NCBI GenBank assembly: GCA_030490835.1
Contig: CM059974.1
Location: forward strand, 1,743,501-1,807,500
Origin: Annona cherimola
Lineage: Eukaryota; Streptophyta; Magnoliopsida; Magnoliales; Annonaceae
Length of the DNA stretch: 64,000 nucleotides
Reading direction: 5' to 3'
Notes under the pieces: generated by a model
What the model saw: only the letters and a program-made list of their open reading frames with translations
Database searches by the model: none
What the model was told of the DNA's origin: nothing
In this document: positions 36,901 through 49,867 of the stretch, in pieces
Layout: each line of letters begins with the position of its first letter
Position numbering within the stretch: position 1 is the first letter of the stretch
Translations under genes and position numbers: made by a program

Positions 36901-39034
36901 ATTATATAAACTTGTTTTCTTTCTTTGCAAAATTTTGAATTTTTTAGACATTTTCATTATTTGAATTTTATTATTTATAAATTCAAACTGATTTTTTAAA
37001 ATTTCTCAAATCTTAATATTTGCAATATCAGTTAAGATATCTTTACTGGATGACAATTATATATATTCCGTATTCCCACTAAGGTAATAATCTAATAACA
37101 ATCTCGAGACTCATTAAATAACAAAATTAGCATACTAAAAAAATAATATAAACTTGTGAGACCCACAAATATTGATCAACATCTTTGCTTTTGTAGTTTT
37201 ACTCACACGTAGATGAATATTTATTCAAAATATTGAGATATTTTAATATTCATATAGATTAATTTTTCTCAATTCCTTATTTGCATTGTATTCATAATTT
37301 ATACATTTTTCAATGAAACCTAAATCCAAAATCCATTTCTTAACTTTTCTTTGTCCTCCTCCTCATGCCACATGTTCCTTCGATGCACGACACAAAGCTA
37401 ACCTAAAACTACGTTAGCATAGCAAAATCAGAAATTAAGGTCCTAAAAAATGAAGATTAACATGTCCTAGGCTCCTACAAGTTTGTAATTTAAGTTTATT
37501 TAGGTAAGGCTGAGAGATTCATTTGACAAATAAACATGACCCTATTTTTTATTATCTTTTAATTACCTTTGTCCTCAGCATGCCCACATATTAATCACAC
37601 ACATTACTTCAATTTTTTCTTACATTTAATAGAAACTATGTATTTTTTTATTGGTATTTGTATATCCTAGCAACTGATATTACAATCGAATAGATTCATA
37701 ATTCTCATACAATAAAATAATTTTTTCTATAAATATCTTTATACTAGGAAGAATATGTAAATACACCAACTCTGGGAAAAATTGTAAAAACCTCCATGTC
37801 AATTGTAGTTTGGGAATAATACATGTACTAACATAGTTAAAGTGGAAAGTGTTAAATTAGCCACCAGATTGATGTTAAAATCAAAATTCAATCCATTTAC
37901 TGATTTCAGAAAAAAATTTTGATCATGCATTGAATTTAGAATTATTCATTTAACTAAAAAATTTCATTTCATTTAAAGCAAAAGGTGCATTATCCCATCT
38001 TATATAGGTATAAAATCAATATTATAAAATCATTAAATTTAGATATCATTTTTAAATTATCAATTCAATATTTGAATATAATAAAACATCATTCTTATAT
38101 GAACTAAACATTATATAAAATATTATAGCATTCTTGTGCATCTATGTATGGATTTATGTGTTTTTATAATTTACAAATGATTGTATACATTTTTGAATAT
38201 GTATTACCTACCCAAAAATGACCGTATCATATTCTAATACATACTACGTACCCAAGACTCATTAAAATAATTTTATAGTATGGTAAAAATAAATGATGTT
38301 AAATAATATGAATAACTGATGTTTTTTTATTGCAACTGATGTTAAATAATATGACTGTTTACATTATGATATTATCATCAACGTGCTACCCATCAAACCA
38401 ATATATTTCCCAATAAGTTGAGACGATAAATTGGATAATTATTTTCCATTTTAATTGAAATAATTATAAAATAAAAATCGAGGTGCTGAGAAGACCTTGG
38501 TCTCATAGCAAACAGAATTTTTTGTTATTTTTTTATGTTATGGCAAACCGAAATCCTGAGGTCTACTGTTTGAAACCTTTCTCGCCTCATAATTATTTTT
38601 TTAAAATCTCAAAAAATGCGTCACTATTTTTTTAACCCATGATTATTTTTCAGTTGGAAAAATGTGCTACTGTGTTTTTGAAAAAAAAAAGGGGGGGGGG
38701 CGCTATTTTTTAACATGTGAAGTCTTTTTTTTTTATCTCATTTTTAAGTTAGAAAAATGCTCTAATACGTTTTTTAAAAATAAGAAAGTATAAAGTTTTG
38801 AATGGAATTATACTGGGTTTTGGGAAGTGGCAAATTTCCTGGGTGGGCTGAATATTGATGCAGTATCATATCCAATGCATCATTCTTATTTTCTGGAAAC
38901 CAGTGCCAATTGTCAAAAAGCTGAAAGAGAAATGCTTGTCATTCAAGAAAAAGAAATGCAAGAGCTTAGTTGAGGGAACCAGATATTTCCTTAATGGGGG
39001 ATGCTTTAACGAAACCCCTCAGTACGTGGATGAA
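36901..39034. other. AT-rich intergenic DNA
   Basis: No gene. Contains a family E-like copy at about 37960-38260 (ATTATAAAATCATTAAATTT, ATGAACTAAACATTATATAA) and an A10G10 homopolymer junction at 38681-38700. Confidence 0.45.
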
Positions 39035-39450
39035 AAATATATTTCATTTATTGTATTTAGTATCACTTATATAATTATAAAAATTCTTTCATTTCTCTAG
39101 TATTAGTGTATATGGGCATCATCTATGAATATGTAAAATCAATATAACAAAACGATTAAATCTTAAATATCAATTTTTAAGTAGTATTTTTAATATGTAA
39201 ACTATCTAAAATATTATTGCTACATGAATAAATAATTTTATAAAGTATTACTATATTTCAATACATATATGAACGATATAAGTATCTTCCCTAATTTACA
39301 TATGAATGTACCTATTTTGAGCAAATATTGTCTATGCACATACTAAATTTACATGAAACTTGTCTCATGAATAAACAAGTGAAGTTAAATACAACGAATG
39401 AATTAAATTTTTCATCAAACATCAAAATTTTAAAATTTGAGAAGATTACA
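39035..39450. repeat. Palindromic element, family E, uninterrupted copy
   Basis: Inverted arms: TTTCATTTATTGTATTTAGT on the left with GTTAAATACAACGAATGAAT on the right. Serves as the reference for copies near 10785, 11827, 22490, 26870 and 37960. Confidence 0.65.
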
Positions 39451-40875
39451 TAGAAGTAAGCCCCTTAACTATTAATAAGTCATCATAAATGAATTGAATA
39501 CCATGATTGATGGCCAATAATTGTTGCATGCAGCCCAATATTCCACTGCATATACTTAAGGTGATTTTTATTGCTAAAAATTAAAGTTTTAATAAGATGC
39601 CTAAGATGTATTGTCTCGTAGTATGATGATAATGAAAAATGAAAAAAAAAATTATTAAAATTACATTGGGTATTAAAAGTAGGCCACTCGTGCCTAATGG
39701 AAAACAAAGTCACAATGTACGAAAACTATGGGATTTCCTCGTGCAAATAGTCACATAGAATCATGTCTCAAACCAAAGATCAGGCCCACATGCATGGGGA
39801 GCGTTTGGCCATGATCGAAGGGAAAAGGAAAAGCACTAAAGTCCATGTGCAGTCTCATCAATGAGACTTAAGCAGCCATGATTGGATTCATCAGTCATTC
39901 ATCGAGAAGGACTAATATGATTGGCGGCCGGCTCCAATTTGCAAACAACCAACCAGCTTCAAATCAAAATCGCGGAATATCAGGCGCACGTCTCAAAGAT
40001 TGTAATTATGCTGTCATTTTTATGGGAAACCATTGAAAAAAAAGTAGATAATCGCATGTTTATCAATGAAATTAAAAATGTGATTGGATGGAGTTTGAGC
40101 TATGGCAATAACTTCAAAGAGCTGTTATGAATATAAATGTTCAGAAGTTCATTATAATAATAAATTACTATTAGCTTTTGTAATTATGACTTTTTATCTT
40201 TTGGAATTGACTTTCAGCAACCAACTTGAGGCTTTTATCGTGACTTCCTATAGTGAATGAAATTCATTGTTAAAAAGCGGGAGGAAAAGAGCTAAACATG
40301 CACTTCATTTTTGGAGTCCCAAGTACTATTATTTCATGCATGTGGCCCACCATTCAAATTACAATTCATCTGTTGACACAGATTTTATTGCTCCATCAAT
40401 CAAGTTTATCAATCTCCCAGGTTGACTGTCCGCCCATGGGATACTATTGATGTCACAAACCCCTCTTTTTTTTTTTTTTTCTCTTCCATGTGAGCATTGT
40501 CAAGAATCTGTCGGCCATGTCATAAACTTCCAAACAAGGAATTCTTTTCTTGATGTGACTAGGGTGGATTGATACACCACATGTCACTAGTTAAATCCCT
40601 ACCATTAATTCTTCACACACCAATCAACTCATCTCTTTGATTCACAATCTAGTCATTTGCAAGCTATCGATACCATGATAATATTATTGATTATATATAT
40701 ATATATATTTATAAATTAGAAGCACACAATCATATGGTTGACTTTTGTATGCCTAATATTCGGACTTACTGATCAAAAGTCACAGGATACGTGCGTAGGT
40801 AACACAAGCGTTCCCAGCTCGCCCAATCTCGTCTTTCTTTGTCTTTGCAAATAATAATATTAGTCATTTCGTACA
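39451..40875. other. Intergenic DNA, no gene seen
   Basis: Short frames only (for example 39921-40130), none with a recognisable domain. A TA run lies at about 40694-40709. Confidence 0.4.
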
Positions 40876-41233
40876 GAGGGCTGATTATAGCAATGACGCC
40901 CCAGTACGTATTTATTTTATTATTTTTATAATTTTTTCCTTTATAAACATGTTTTCTTAAATGTATTTAACTCATATACTTAGTTTTACCATTTTACAAT
41001 ATTTGTATATTTTTATTTTTATTTTCAAAAATCAACAATTTCAAGGATATGTAATATGTTGGTCAATTTCATCCCTTAAAAAAAACTTAATTTTTAAAAA
41101 TTAAAAGTAAAGATGTAAAAATATTTTAAAATGATAAAACTTAATATATGGGTTAAATATATTTATGAAAAATAAAATTTTAAAATTATCGTGTGGGACC
41201 TACATGCGATAAATGGCACGCAATCAGCCCTCT
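40876..41233. repeat. MITE with 12-bp perfect inverted ends
   Basis: Left end AGAGGGCTGATT, right end AATCAGCCCTCT. The AT-rich interior resembles 19430-19760. No clear target duplication. A stray GCGATCAGCCCTTG near 45829 may be another end. Confidence 0.65.
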
Positions 41234-42470
41234 TTTCATAAAAAGTAACGAGCCAATGCATCCATTACCTCCATCAAAAAATAAAATAAAATAAAATGCA
41301 TCCTTAACCCGGCCGACCCGGATTAGCAGGCTTAATCACTTTGACAAAGGAGGCAAAGAAAGCAGCAGCCAAAGGTCGATCGTAGTACTGAAGACTGCAA
41401 GTTGGCAACTTGCATGGATGAAATCGTCACAACCCTCCAATGACTGGCTGTGCACAAAGTAAAAGCGTGTGTCCCTGCACACCTCATGCTACCTCCCACG
41501 CTGTCCTACCTCAGGTCCACGAGTCTGATCGATTAGATCTTAGCCATTCAATATCAGCTACCCCCCACTCCCAGCAAACATCCCATGAAGATCAACCGAT
41601 CTTCTACGTAATATTGACATCACACAACATTACGGGAGCCGAACTTGCATACAAAAACTACTTGACTTCTGGCATATATATATATATATATAGAGAGAGA
41701 CCCGATCGTGTGCAGTCGGATTGCACCGTAATTATATATATATATGTATGTATATATCATGCATACTTTCTGTTTGGAATGACCAATTTCTTGTGGCTTG
41801 GATATACGTGTGTCTTCTCAGGCTGATGATGACATACTGCACGGGGTTCCTGGGGCTCGCCTTGCCTCCTTGTTTGAGGGGCTATCGGCTGAAACAGCAC
41901 TGGAATATGAGAAGGCATGATCCACAAAAGAAAATTCATGGAAAAAACAAAAGAAAAAGAAAAGAAGAGGTGGGTGGATGATCATGCCATTTGTACCTTC
42001 CTTCCCTCTCGTGCATTTAATTTTATTTCTTTGGGTGTGGAAAGGAACCGTAGACAGACAAACACGCACACATACAGAGAAAGAGATATCACGGGTTGCA
42101 TGGTCTACGTGTGAATTTGTGATTGGGATTTCACATCTTTACCCCTTGGGTGGATTTGAATTCATCCTAATTCATCCTAATTAACTAGTCCGAGTAGATA
42201 ATCCATTCCCTACACAAGCTTTCACCACTTATGGTTCGATCTACTGTTCGAATTGAATGAAAGAATTAACTGAGATGGAATTGCTAATGTGGCTGGTAAT
42301 CAATTAGAGAAGCCATGGCACTGCATGCATGTCGTATGCGTGCTTGTTTTGGCCGCAATTAAGAACTTGGCCCTGATGCATCTGAGAAGGTTTTGGAAGA
42401 ACCAGTAGCTGTATCATAGGGTGTTGCGTTGTTGGTGATCGATCATTAGCTTAATTTCCTGGCTTGCACC
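41234..42470. other. Intergenic DNA with a tiny Micron-like remnant
   Basis: 41672-41757 is TA run, GA run, GTGCAGTCGGATTGCACCGTAATTA, TA run: a roughly 50-base core sharing GCACCGTAATTA with the 27105-27793 element. Nearby frames (41440-41826, 41721-41981) match nothing I know. Confidence 0.45.
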
Positions 42471-43088
42471 TAGGGGCGTTTGAGTTAAAACTAACTTTAA
42501 TCTTAACTCATTTTGAAGACCTCAATACTAACCTATATCCTAATCAATTTAACATAAACGAGTCATAATCTTAACTCATTTAGAAGACCTCAATACTAAC
42601 ATATATCCTAATCAATTTAACATAAATGAATCAATTGCATATTATCGACAAATAAAATGGGTTGGTATTGGGTTGAATAATAAAAAGTAGAAAAGATAGA
42701 TTATTTAAAAAGCAATCTAAATAATCAACAGTGGCTTTTAATGCTAACAGTCTAATTAAATTTAAAGCATCAATTTAGATATGCATTCTTAATTAGAATA
42801 TTGATTTGATTTCATTATTGATAGGTATGTGTATCTTACAACATAAGCATAAAAAATATATAAACTTTTTACGTGACGAGTATTATTGTGTTTTATACAT
42901 TTATAAGTTCAACAAGTTAGATTAACGGGTTGATGGGTTAGCTAAATTCAACTCATGACAAATCCATTTATCTAAACAAGTTTTATGGGTTATGTAATCA
43001 GGTTGGGGTTGAAAAGTCTCAACCTTTATTCACCACAAACCGACGTGGGTATACCAGGTCGACCCTAACCTGGTTAATTACACCCCTA
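42471..43088. mobile_element. hAT-like element remnant, 618 bp
   Basis: Ends TAGGGGCGT and ACACCCCTA are inverted with one mismatch. The interior has the AACTCATT/AACGGGTT words of the 7147-8265 family, and a 68-bp direct duplication begins near 42500. No 8-bp duplication is recognised. Confidence 0.6.
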
Positions 43089-45419
43089 GCTAGCCAGCCA
43101 TTTGCACCACAGCTGAGCTAGGACTGCTTGCATGCAAGTGATTGATTCTGGTCAGGTGGCCCACCCAAGTTTGGATATTGGTGGGCCTATTGTACCTTGA
43201 GCACGTAGCCAGCAACATAGATCACAGAGAATTAATTTGTCAATTAATGTTGTCGCTCCGACCAGTGAGCCTTGCCAATGTTATACCATCAAAAGAGACG
43301 CATGTAAATGGATAAAAATATATGTTTTCTTATCTACCATAGAAAGAAACTTATTAATTCTTTTTTATTATCATCTTTTTTTATCGAACTTTTTTTATCA
43401 TCATATTCATCTAAGTTGTTGCTGTTGCTGTTGCTATGACTATATTTTATTTTTATTTATTTTATTGTTGATATCTTTTAATTCTGTTTCGGTAATTAAC
43501 ATGATCTAGCAGCTAGATGTTCATTTTTTTTTATTTTGTGCTTATCTTTGACTAACCCAGCATACTACGTAGCAAAGGTGTTTTTTTCAGGCTTAGTATT
43601 TCTTTGTTTGTCCCTAGAGAGATGATCTTCCTTGCATACATTAATAGGGTCGCGAAATAAACCTTATAAACATATAAGTGTATAATTGTATTTTAGCATG
43701 TGTACTTTTAGCATTTTATCGATTAAAGTAAACTTTCTAAGTTTCAAATTTTACAACAAGACCCTTGGTAAATGTGACTTCCATTATAATTGTATTTTGG
43801 CATCTGTACTTTTAGCATTTTATAAATCAAAGTAAACCAGCTTCTAAGTTTCAAATTTTGCAACTAGAACCCTTCGCAAATGTGACTTTAAATTAAAGGT
43901 ATGTTTGGCAATGGATAAGTAAAAGACGTTTTAAGGTAACTCCTCAAAAAAAGAAGACACTTTAAGGTGTTTTTAGAACATTTTCATCCCTGCCTGCTTG
44001 TGATTTTCAACTAAATAAAAAAAACTTTTTAAGCTGTTTTATATCAACTATAGAATTTATTTTGCAATGATTTGAACCATACAGGATTATTTTACAAAAT
44101 GTCAAAATATACGGGCTAAAATAGAATTATTCATACTTAAGTATAAGGTTTATTTTATTAACTTTCTCTTACCTTTGAATGTTGAATAAGAGGGGTTATG
44201 TGGAAAAAGAATGAAAAATGTAAAAAGAACGTATATATGTTATTAAAATATAGTTTGACAAAATTATGTACTTTTAACATGCAAACTTAGGGCAGAACTA
44301 ACAGAGTGCTCATTTTTGAGAACGGTGTGCCCATTTGAGGTAATCCAATTCCAAAAAGTGAGCTTGATTTGGTCCATTTTTGTGATAAAATCAAAATTCA
44401 ATTCTATCATTGTATTCAATATAATTTTTTAGCCAAGAATATAAATCTTAAAAATGGCTATATCATTTATAACTATATCAATGTATCAAAATTATTTTTA
44501 TTATATCAATTTTAAAATTTTTATTTAAATATCTCTACCCTCTAAAAAGTACTTCTGATATAGAAAAATTTACCGGGTCGAATTTTGATTTTATCACAAA
44601 GATGACACAACCAAAGCTGGTCCTCGAGTTCCATTTGAAAAATATAAAAAAAAAACTGTTCCTCGAGTTTACTTTGGTGAAATTGATTCCATCTGATCAT
44701 GACCATCCAAACCCTTGAAGATGACGTAGATTGATCATGAACTTGTGCACATAGGCATAATTGTGTTACCGAATATGCTTTTAAGTTTGCGCAAACTAAA
44801 TCTTATAAGTTTCAAATATTTACCAAATAAACACTAATTTTAATACATGAAGAACAAAAAGACCTCTTAAGTTATTTACGAAACTTTTCAACCAATATAT
44901 TTACGATTTTCTACCCTATGTGTTTATGATTTTTAACTAAACGAAAAAGAAAAGGCCATCAAGGAATTTTTTTAAGCTGTTTCTCGTTAGCTATAGAGTT
45001 TATATTGTAAAAATTTTCGAATATAAGTTTTTATCCTGCAAACATGTCGAAATATAAGTTCTAAAATGCAATATGTATACCAACAGTGTCTATTTAGCAC
45101 CCAAAAAAAAAAAATTACGGTCATATGGATGTCATAAGTGGTTATGGAATTAACCAATAAAAAGGTAAATTTACAAACAAAATATTTTGAAGTGTGTCAA
45201 TTCAATGCTTGTGGAAGCATTGAGACTAATGCTTGTGCTCATTGTATTTATTTTAAATTTTTTTCATAAATACATAAACCCAAACAAAATATGTTTGTTG
45301 CCCAAATTTTATATTTTTAGTTTTAAATATTTTAAATTTTCAAAATAAAAGAGGGCAAGGCTGATGCATGGATAGAGTCGAACTCCTCATCATGAGTGAC
45401 AAAAAAAATAACTTAATAT
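43089..45419. other. AT-rich intergenic DNA with a tandem duplication and a fold-back
   Basis: 43681-43784 and 43785-43890 are two copies of a 104-bp unit starting TATAATTGTATTTT. 44330-44605 folds back on itself (GTGATAAAATCAAAATTCAA with CGAATTTTGATTTTATCAC). No gene. Confidence 0.55.
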
Positions 45420-45620
45420 AATAAGGGTAATGATATGAAGTAAAAGAATAAAATTAAAATATATAGATCTTTATAAGAAAAATAGATAAGTTAATTGTAT
45501 AGGTAGTTATGTAAAATGACTAAAAAGTAAATTAATAATATTAAAAGATATAAAAAATATAATAGTTACAAAGAGTGAATTTAGTTTGAAAAGTTTTTAG
45601 AGTAGCCAAATATGCCTTTC
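45420..45620 (-). repeat. Tourist-like MITE, family A copy 6, partial
   Basis: GGGTAATGATATGAAGTAAA and GATAAGTTAATTGTATAGGT match the family in reverse orientation. Ends eroded. Confidence 0.6.
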
Positions 45621-47232
45621 ATTAGATTAAATGAAAACAAAAAATTGCTCTAGTGAAAAATAAATAAATCTAAAATGATTGAGAATACTCCCAGCTAAAT
45701 CGATTGAACGATTTAAAAGAGAATAAGATGGTACCCAACTATCTATAAACTGAATAAGATTAAAATAAATAAATAAACCGTGATTGTAAAAATTAAGAAT
45801 AAAAATATAGCAGCGTATATATAGAGGCGATCAGCCCTTGAAAAGTAAAATTTTTCTTTCTTTTATTTTCCAATCAAAATAACAAGTTAAAGCAGTAAAA
45901 AACCAAAAAAAAAAAAAACTAGCTAGAAGTCATTAAAAATGTAATGAACCTTCATATAAAAAAAAATGTAATGAACATGAATGGCGCAAAAACAAGATCC
46001 AAACTTACATACTGCAGCACAGGATCCATGCAGATGAACAAACATAAACGCCACAGTATGTCAATTTTCCATCAGGTGGCCGCCACTTTTCTTGCGATTT
46101 CTCCTTTACTCTTGCTCTAGGCCATCATGCCTGAGAGAGAGAGAGAGAGAGAGAGAGCGCAGATATGTTCGGTGCCGGCGTTAGTCATCCCACACGAGCG
46201 ATCAAGGTTTTTTCATAACTACTGCTGTTGCTGTTTGTCCAGCCCGAAGGCCAGGCATGGCTCACGGCACAGCGTTGCTTGCATATGCCCCATTCCCTCG
46301 AGTTTCTAAAAATAGAAACAAAAAAAAGAATGGCGATGAAATCGAGAGGGTGTGCATATCAACAAAACCTGGGCCTAAAATAGAAAGCGGAGCAGCATTT
46401 TCCAAAATTAGAAATTGGGGATGGCTGCCAAATGGTGTGTGTTTGTCAGAGGAAAAACTGACAAACTGGCACACACCACCCCAATCTCCCGGGCCGGACA
46501 AAAAGACCCTGAATGTACAATCCCCGCTCAAAGTTATGACAGTGGTAATTCCGTAACTCCATGGCCCCAGTCTTGGGCTTCTAAGATACTGTACGAAAAA
46601 ATGTCAATTCAATATCGGACTATTGAAGACAGAAATTTCAGAAAGTTGGTATAAAAAAAAAAAAAAAAAAAAAAGAAAGAAACTTATGTTTTCCCACTTT
46701 TTCTTCCTTGGAAATGTACCAAAATCCTTTCCTCAGGGGGGGAAAAAACTTGGGTTTTTTGGCATATTGATGATGGGGAGAAAAGCTGGAGGAGGAAGAG
46801 AAAGAAGGCTATGGTATTTCCAATGTTTACAAAAATACAACAGTCGCACTTTCAAAGCGTACGCCAGCGGCGTCCACCAAATGACCAAAATCCCAAACCA
46901 AACTTCACCACAACAGAAACAGAAAAAGGAAATCAAAATACAAGCAAGAAGGGAAAATAACAGCAGGAAAATTACAGATACCTCCCCATTTTCTCACAAA
47001 ATGACCCAAATGCCGCTAGCCATATGTTTCTTTCCACGAAAAACCCCCGAATTTGGTTTTTTTTAAAAATCGCGATTTTTGAGAAATCGCCGATCTCTAT
47101 CTGTGTCCCTGTACAAACCGGCCGTCAGTCCTTCCCACTTGCAAAGCATTCCTGTCCATCCCTTCAACGAAAACGGGGAGGTCTACGTAATTTTCCCCGG
47201 AAAAGGGCAAAAAAAAGGGGGAAAAACGCATT
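45621..47232. other. Intergenic DNA downstream of the PYL1-like gene
   Basis: Holds a (GA)n run at 46134-46157 and a 24-base A run near 46652. 46100-47230 is less AT-rich. Frames here (for example 46257-46556, 46623-47066) show no domain. Confidence 0.4.
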
Positions 47233-47238
47233 TTTATT
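47233..47238 (-). terminator. Possible polyadenylation signal of the PYL1-like gene
   Basis: AATAAA on the - strand, about 60 bases past the stop codon. Confidence 0.4.
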
Positions 47239-47297
47239 ACAAAGATTTTCTTCGAAAAAAGGAATTTCCCTGCATGTGCGGCTGCCGTTGGCGTTTT

Positions 47298-47930
47298 TCA
47301 GCCTCCTCTGGAGTTGCCTTCGGCGACGGTGGCGAGCTTCTGGAGATTGAGCTTGACGACGGTGTCGGCGAACATCCTGGTGTCCTCCTCCGTGTTTCCC
47401 TCCGGCACGTCGACGATGTAGGACTCGAGGACGATGGTCCAGATCCTTCCGGCGGGAGCGGAGAACTCGTGAAGCGTGGTGACAGAGCGGTAGTTGCTAA
47501 GGCGGTGTTCGCCGCCGATGATGCTGAAGCCGGTGATGTGGCGATCGTCGTCGAGGATGTCGAGGCGCTCGGTACTGGTGTTGGCTGGCAGGCCGGAGAT
47601 GACGCTCACCTCCCGGAGGCATCCGACGGCCATCTCCATCCGGCTCTTGAGGGCGCAGCTCTTGATGAAATGTTTGTACACCTGGGGGCGGTCGAAGCGG
47701 CGGACGAGAGACCAGACGATAGCCGCCGGCGCGTAGATGCGCTGGGCCAGCAAGGAGGAGCATTGACGGGCCGAGATGTGGTAGTTGTGGTAGGCGTCTA
47801 TCGCCGGCTTGAGCTCTTCGAATTCGGCCGCCGTCAGGCCAGGAAGGATCTGATGCCCGCCGCCGTCTCCGCTGGTGCTGCCGGACTCTTCGGTATCTCT
47901 CGCCGCCGAAGGTTTCTCGCCTTCTTCCAT
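47298..47930 (-). CDS. PYL1: Abscisic acid receptor, PYR/PYL/RCAR family, PYR1/PYL1 subfamily
   Basis: Soluble ABA receptor; with ABA bound it inhibits clade A PP2C phosphatases and so releases SnRK2 kinases. Intronless, 210 residues, START/Bet v 1 fold. Residues seen: gate loop SGLPA 112-116, latch GGEHRL 139-144, K86 (PYR1 K59, which contacts the ABA carboxylate), E121, Y147, S149, E169 and N195 of the pocket, and the C-terminal helix EEDTRMFADTVVKLNLQKLA. The RFDRPQVYKHFIKSC segment with H87 matches the dimeric PYR1/PYL1 group. The Met at 47930 is preferred; an upstream in-frame Met at 48020 would add 30 residues unlike any family member and is probably 5'UTR. The N-terminal 30 residues are low-complexity, as usual. 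Confidence 0.95.
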   Translation of the reverse strand: MEEGEKPSAARDTEESGSTSGDGGGHQILPGLTAAEFEELKPAIDAYHNYHISARQCSSLLAQRIYAPAAIVWSLVRRFDRPQVYKHFIKSCALKSRMEMAVGCLREVSVISGLPANTSTERLDILDDDRHITGFSIIGGEHRLSNYRSVTTLHEFSAPAGRIWTIVLESYIVDVPEGNTEEDTRMFADTVVKLNLQKLATVAEGNSRGG

Positions 47931-48629
47931 CGCTTTGCGAAGTCTGGACGAGGGGAAGGAGAAGGAGGCCGGAGGCAGATTAAAAATAGAAAGAAAAGGT
48001 ATGGTAGCACTACGGAGCACACGAAAATGTACTCGTTGTTAGACTTACTTGGAAATATTTTTTTAATTGTTTAATATATAAAAGTAGTTTATCGATCAAT
48101 AACTGCAATATAGCTAGTATTTTTATACTGATGTTTTTATTTTTCGTTTCGCATAATGCATGGGAAAATTAAAAGAAAATCTTAAATTTTATAGTTCGTT
48201 TACTAAAAATGAAAAAATATAACAATATAACGTAAAGTCGAAATGCAGAATTTTCGTTATTATAAACTTCTGAGTGATTTAATATTTTTATCAAATAAAA
48301 TAATTAAAATCTTTTTATATGAAGTGAGATATAAAAGTATTACCTAAAGTCTAAATGCAGTCGTTTTTCATTATTATAAACAGTTAACTAATTTATATTT
48401 CGATAAAATATTTTTTATGAAGTTAGTTAGAGGTTGAATTGATTAGACCAACAGATCGGTTCGGATAATGGTTGGGAGTCGGGGCCAGCGGCACAGCGAT
48501 GTGTCTCGGACATATATGAAAGGATTTGCATCCCGTGAAACTAGTCGGAAAGAGGATGAAGAAATGAGTTATTACAATCGAAGTCAACCTCGTGTTGCTC
48601 CAAGTAAATTCAACTTCTTTTTATTACGT
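47931..48629 (-). promoter_or_regulatory. 5'UTR and promoter region of the PYL1-like gene
   Basis: On the - strand a TATATA motif lies at about 48074-48081, roughly 145 bases before the ATG, leaving space for a leader of about 115 bases. Further upstream the DNA is AT-rich. No other gene. Confidence 0.4.
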
Positions 48630-48900
48630 GATGTTTGTTTATACTTAAAAAAATTTTAACTGAATTTTTTTAATTTAAAACTCTTCACAATTACTTTATT
48701 TTAAAATTATTTTCTTAATTATTTTTATATAGTTATCCTACTTTTCAATCATTTTTACATAACTACTCATATATCTAACCTATATATTTTAACTTTATTC
48801 TCTTTAGTACTCGTCATTTCTGCTACTTATGTCATATCATTTTTCCTCATTTAAAAAACTTTTACGCTAAAAATTTTTAATCGACTAAAATCCTGCTTGT
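48630..48900 (+). repeat. Tourist-like MITE, family A copy 7
   Basis: Contains AACTCTTCACAATTACTTTA, TACATAACTACTCATATATC and the GTACTCGTCATTTCTGCTAC core. Close to the upstream side of the PYL1-like gene. Confidence 0.65.
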
Positions 48901-49614
48901 AGACCCGATGAATTATATTTATATTTGATTACATATTTTCATAGTAGAATTAAATTATGGATAAATTATATAAATTTTATCTTTATACTTATATTATTTA
49001 CTTTCATGTTTATTATTTTCTCATCATTTTGCTTTAAAAGGTTAAATTTTATACTTCATAAAAAGTTAAATTTTCTTCTAGAAATGAATTAGGTATTACT
49101 ATATTTTTTTCAAAAATTTAGTTAGATTATATTATTATTTTTATTTTTTATGTGATCTATTATTATTGTATATTTATACGAAATTCTTAACTTATCATTT
49201 TTAAACCAAAAGAACATTTGTTAACTCAAATTCTAATATGAAACTTAGATTGAGCATGTTTTCAATGAATTTGATTAGGAATTAAGTTTTATGAATATAG
49301 TTAAGATTCAATTTAAATTTTGTAAATAAAGTTAAAGTTAAGATTAAGGCGAATTTGAGTTTCATGAGCTTAAGTTTTTGCCCTTATGATTGCAACGAAG
49401 ATAAATTCCCCATGAAATTCAATTCTAAAATCACACTTACGCACCTTGGGTGTATTACCATCGGGTTAAGCCCTACTGCGTAAGTAATTTGAACTTTTAA
49501 TATTTTAGGTTATGCCCTAATGTAGAAGTAATTTTGACTTTTAATATTTCTGAACGAGAGGATTATAAATAATTAGTTACGTGAGAAACTTTATATAATC
49601 TTATTATTTTTAGT
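48901..49614. other. AT-rich intergenic DNA
   Basis: No gene or clear repeat structure recognised. Confidence 0.4.
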
Positions 49615-49867
49615 TTAACGTAAAGTTTTTTAATCTTAAATTTTTCACTCTCCATAATTATCCTATTTTTAATAATTTCTTCATATTTTTCTATACAATT
49701 ATTTTACTTTTCAATCATTTTTAGATAATTATACAGACAATTAACCTATAATATTTTAATTTTATTCTTCTTATTCCTCATCATTGCCTTATCATATTAT
49801 GTTATTTTATACTATTTAAAAAAAAAACCTTACTGTCCAAAAAAAATTTTCAATTTTCAAATACAAC
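49615..49867 (+). repeat. Tourist-like MITE, family A copy 8
   Basis: TTTTTCACTCTCCATAATTA and CCTCATCATTGCCTTATCAT match the family; right end CAAATACAACCTTG. Confidence 0.7.

Noticed and set aside
46257..47066. Plus-strand frames downstream of the PYL1-like gene
   Set aside because: Overlapping frames of biased composition next to an A run; no conserved domain or splice pattern.
47931..48020. 30-residue N-terminal extension of the PYL1-like protein from the upstream Met
   Set aside because: No family member has such a segment; the downstream Met gives the normal length.
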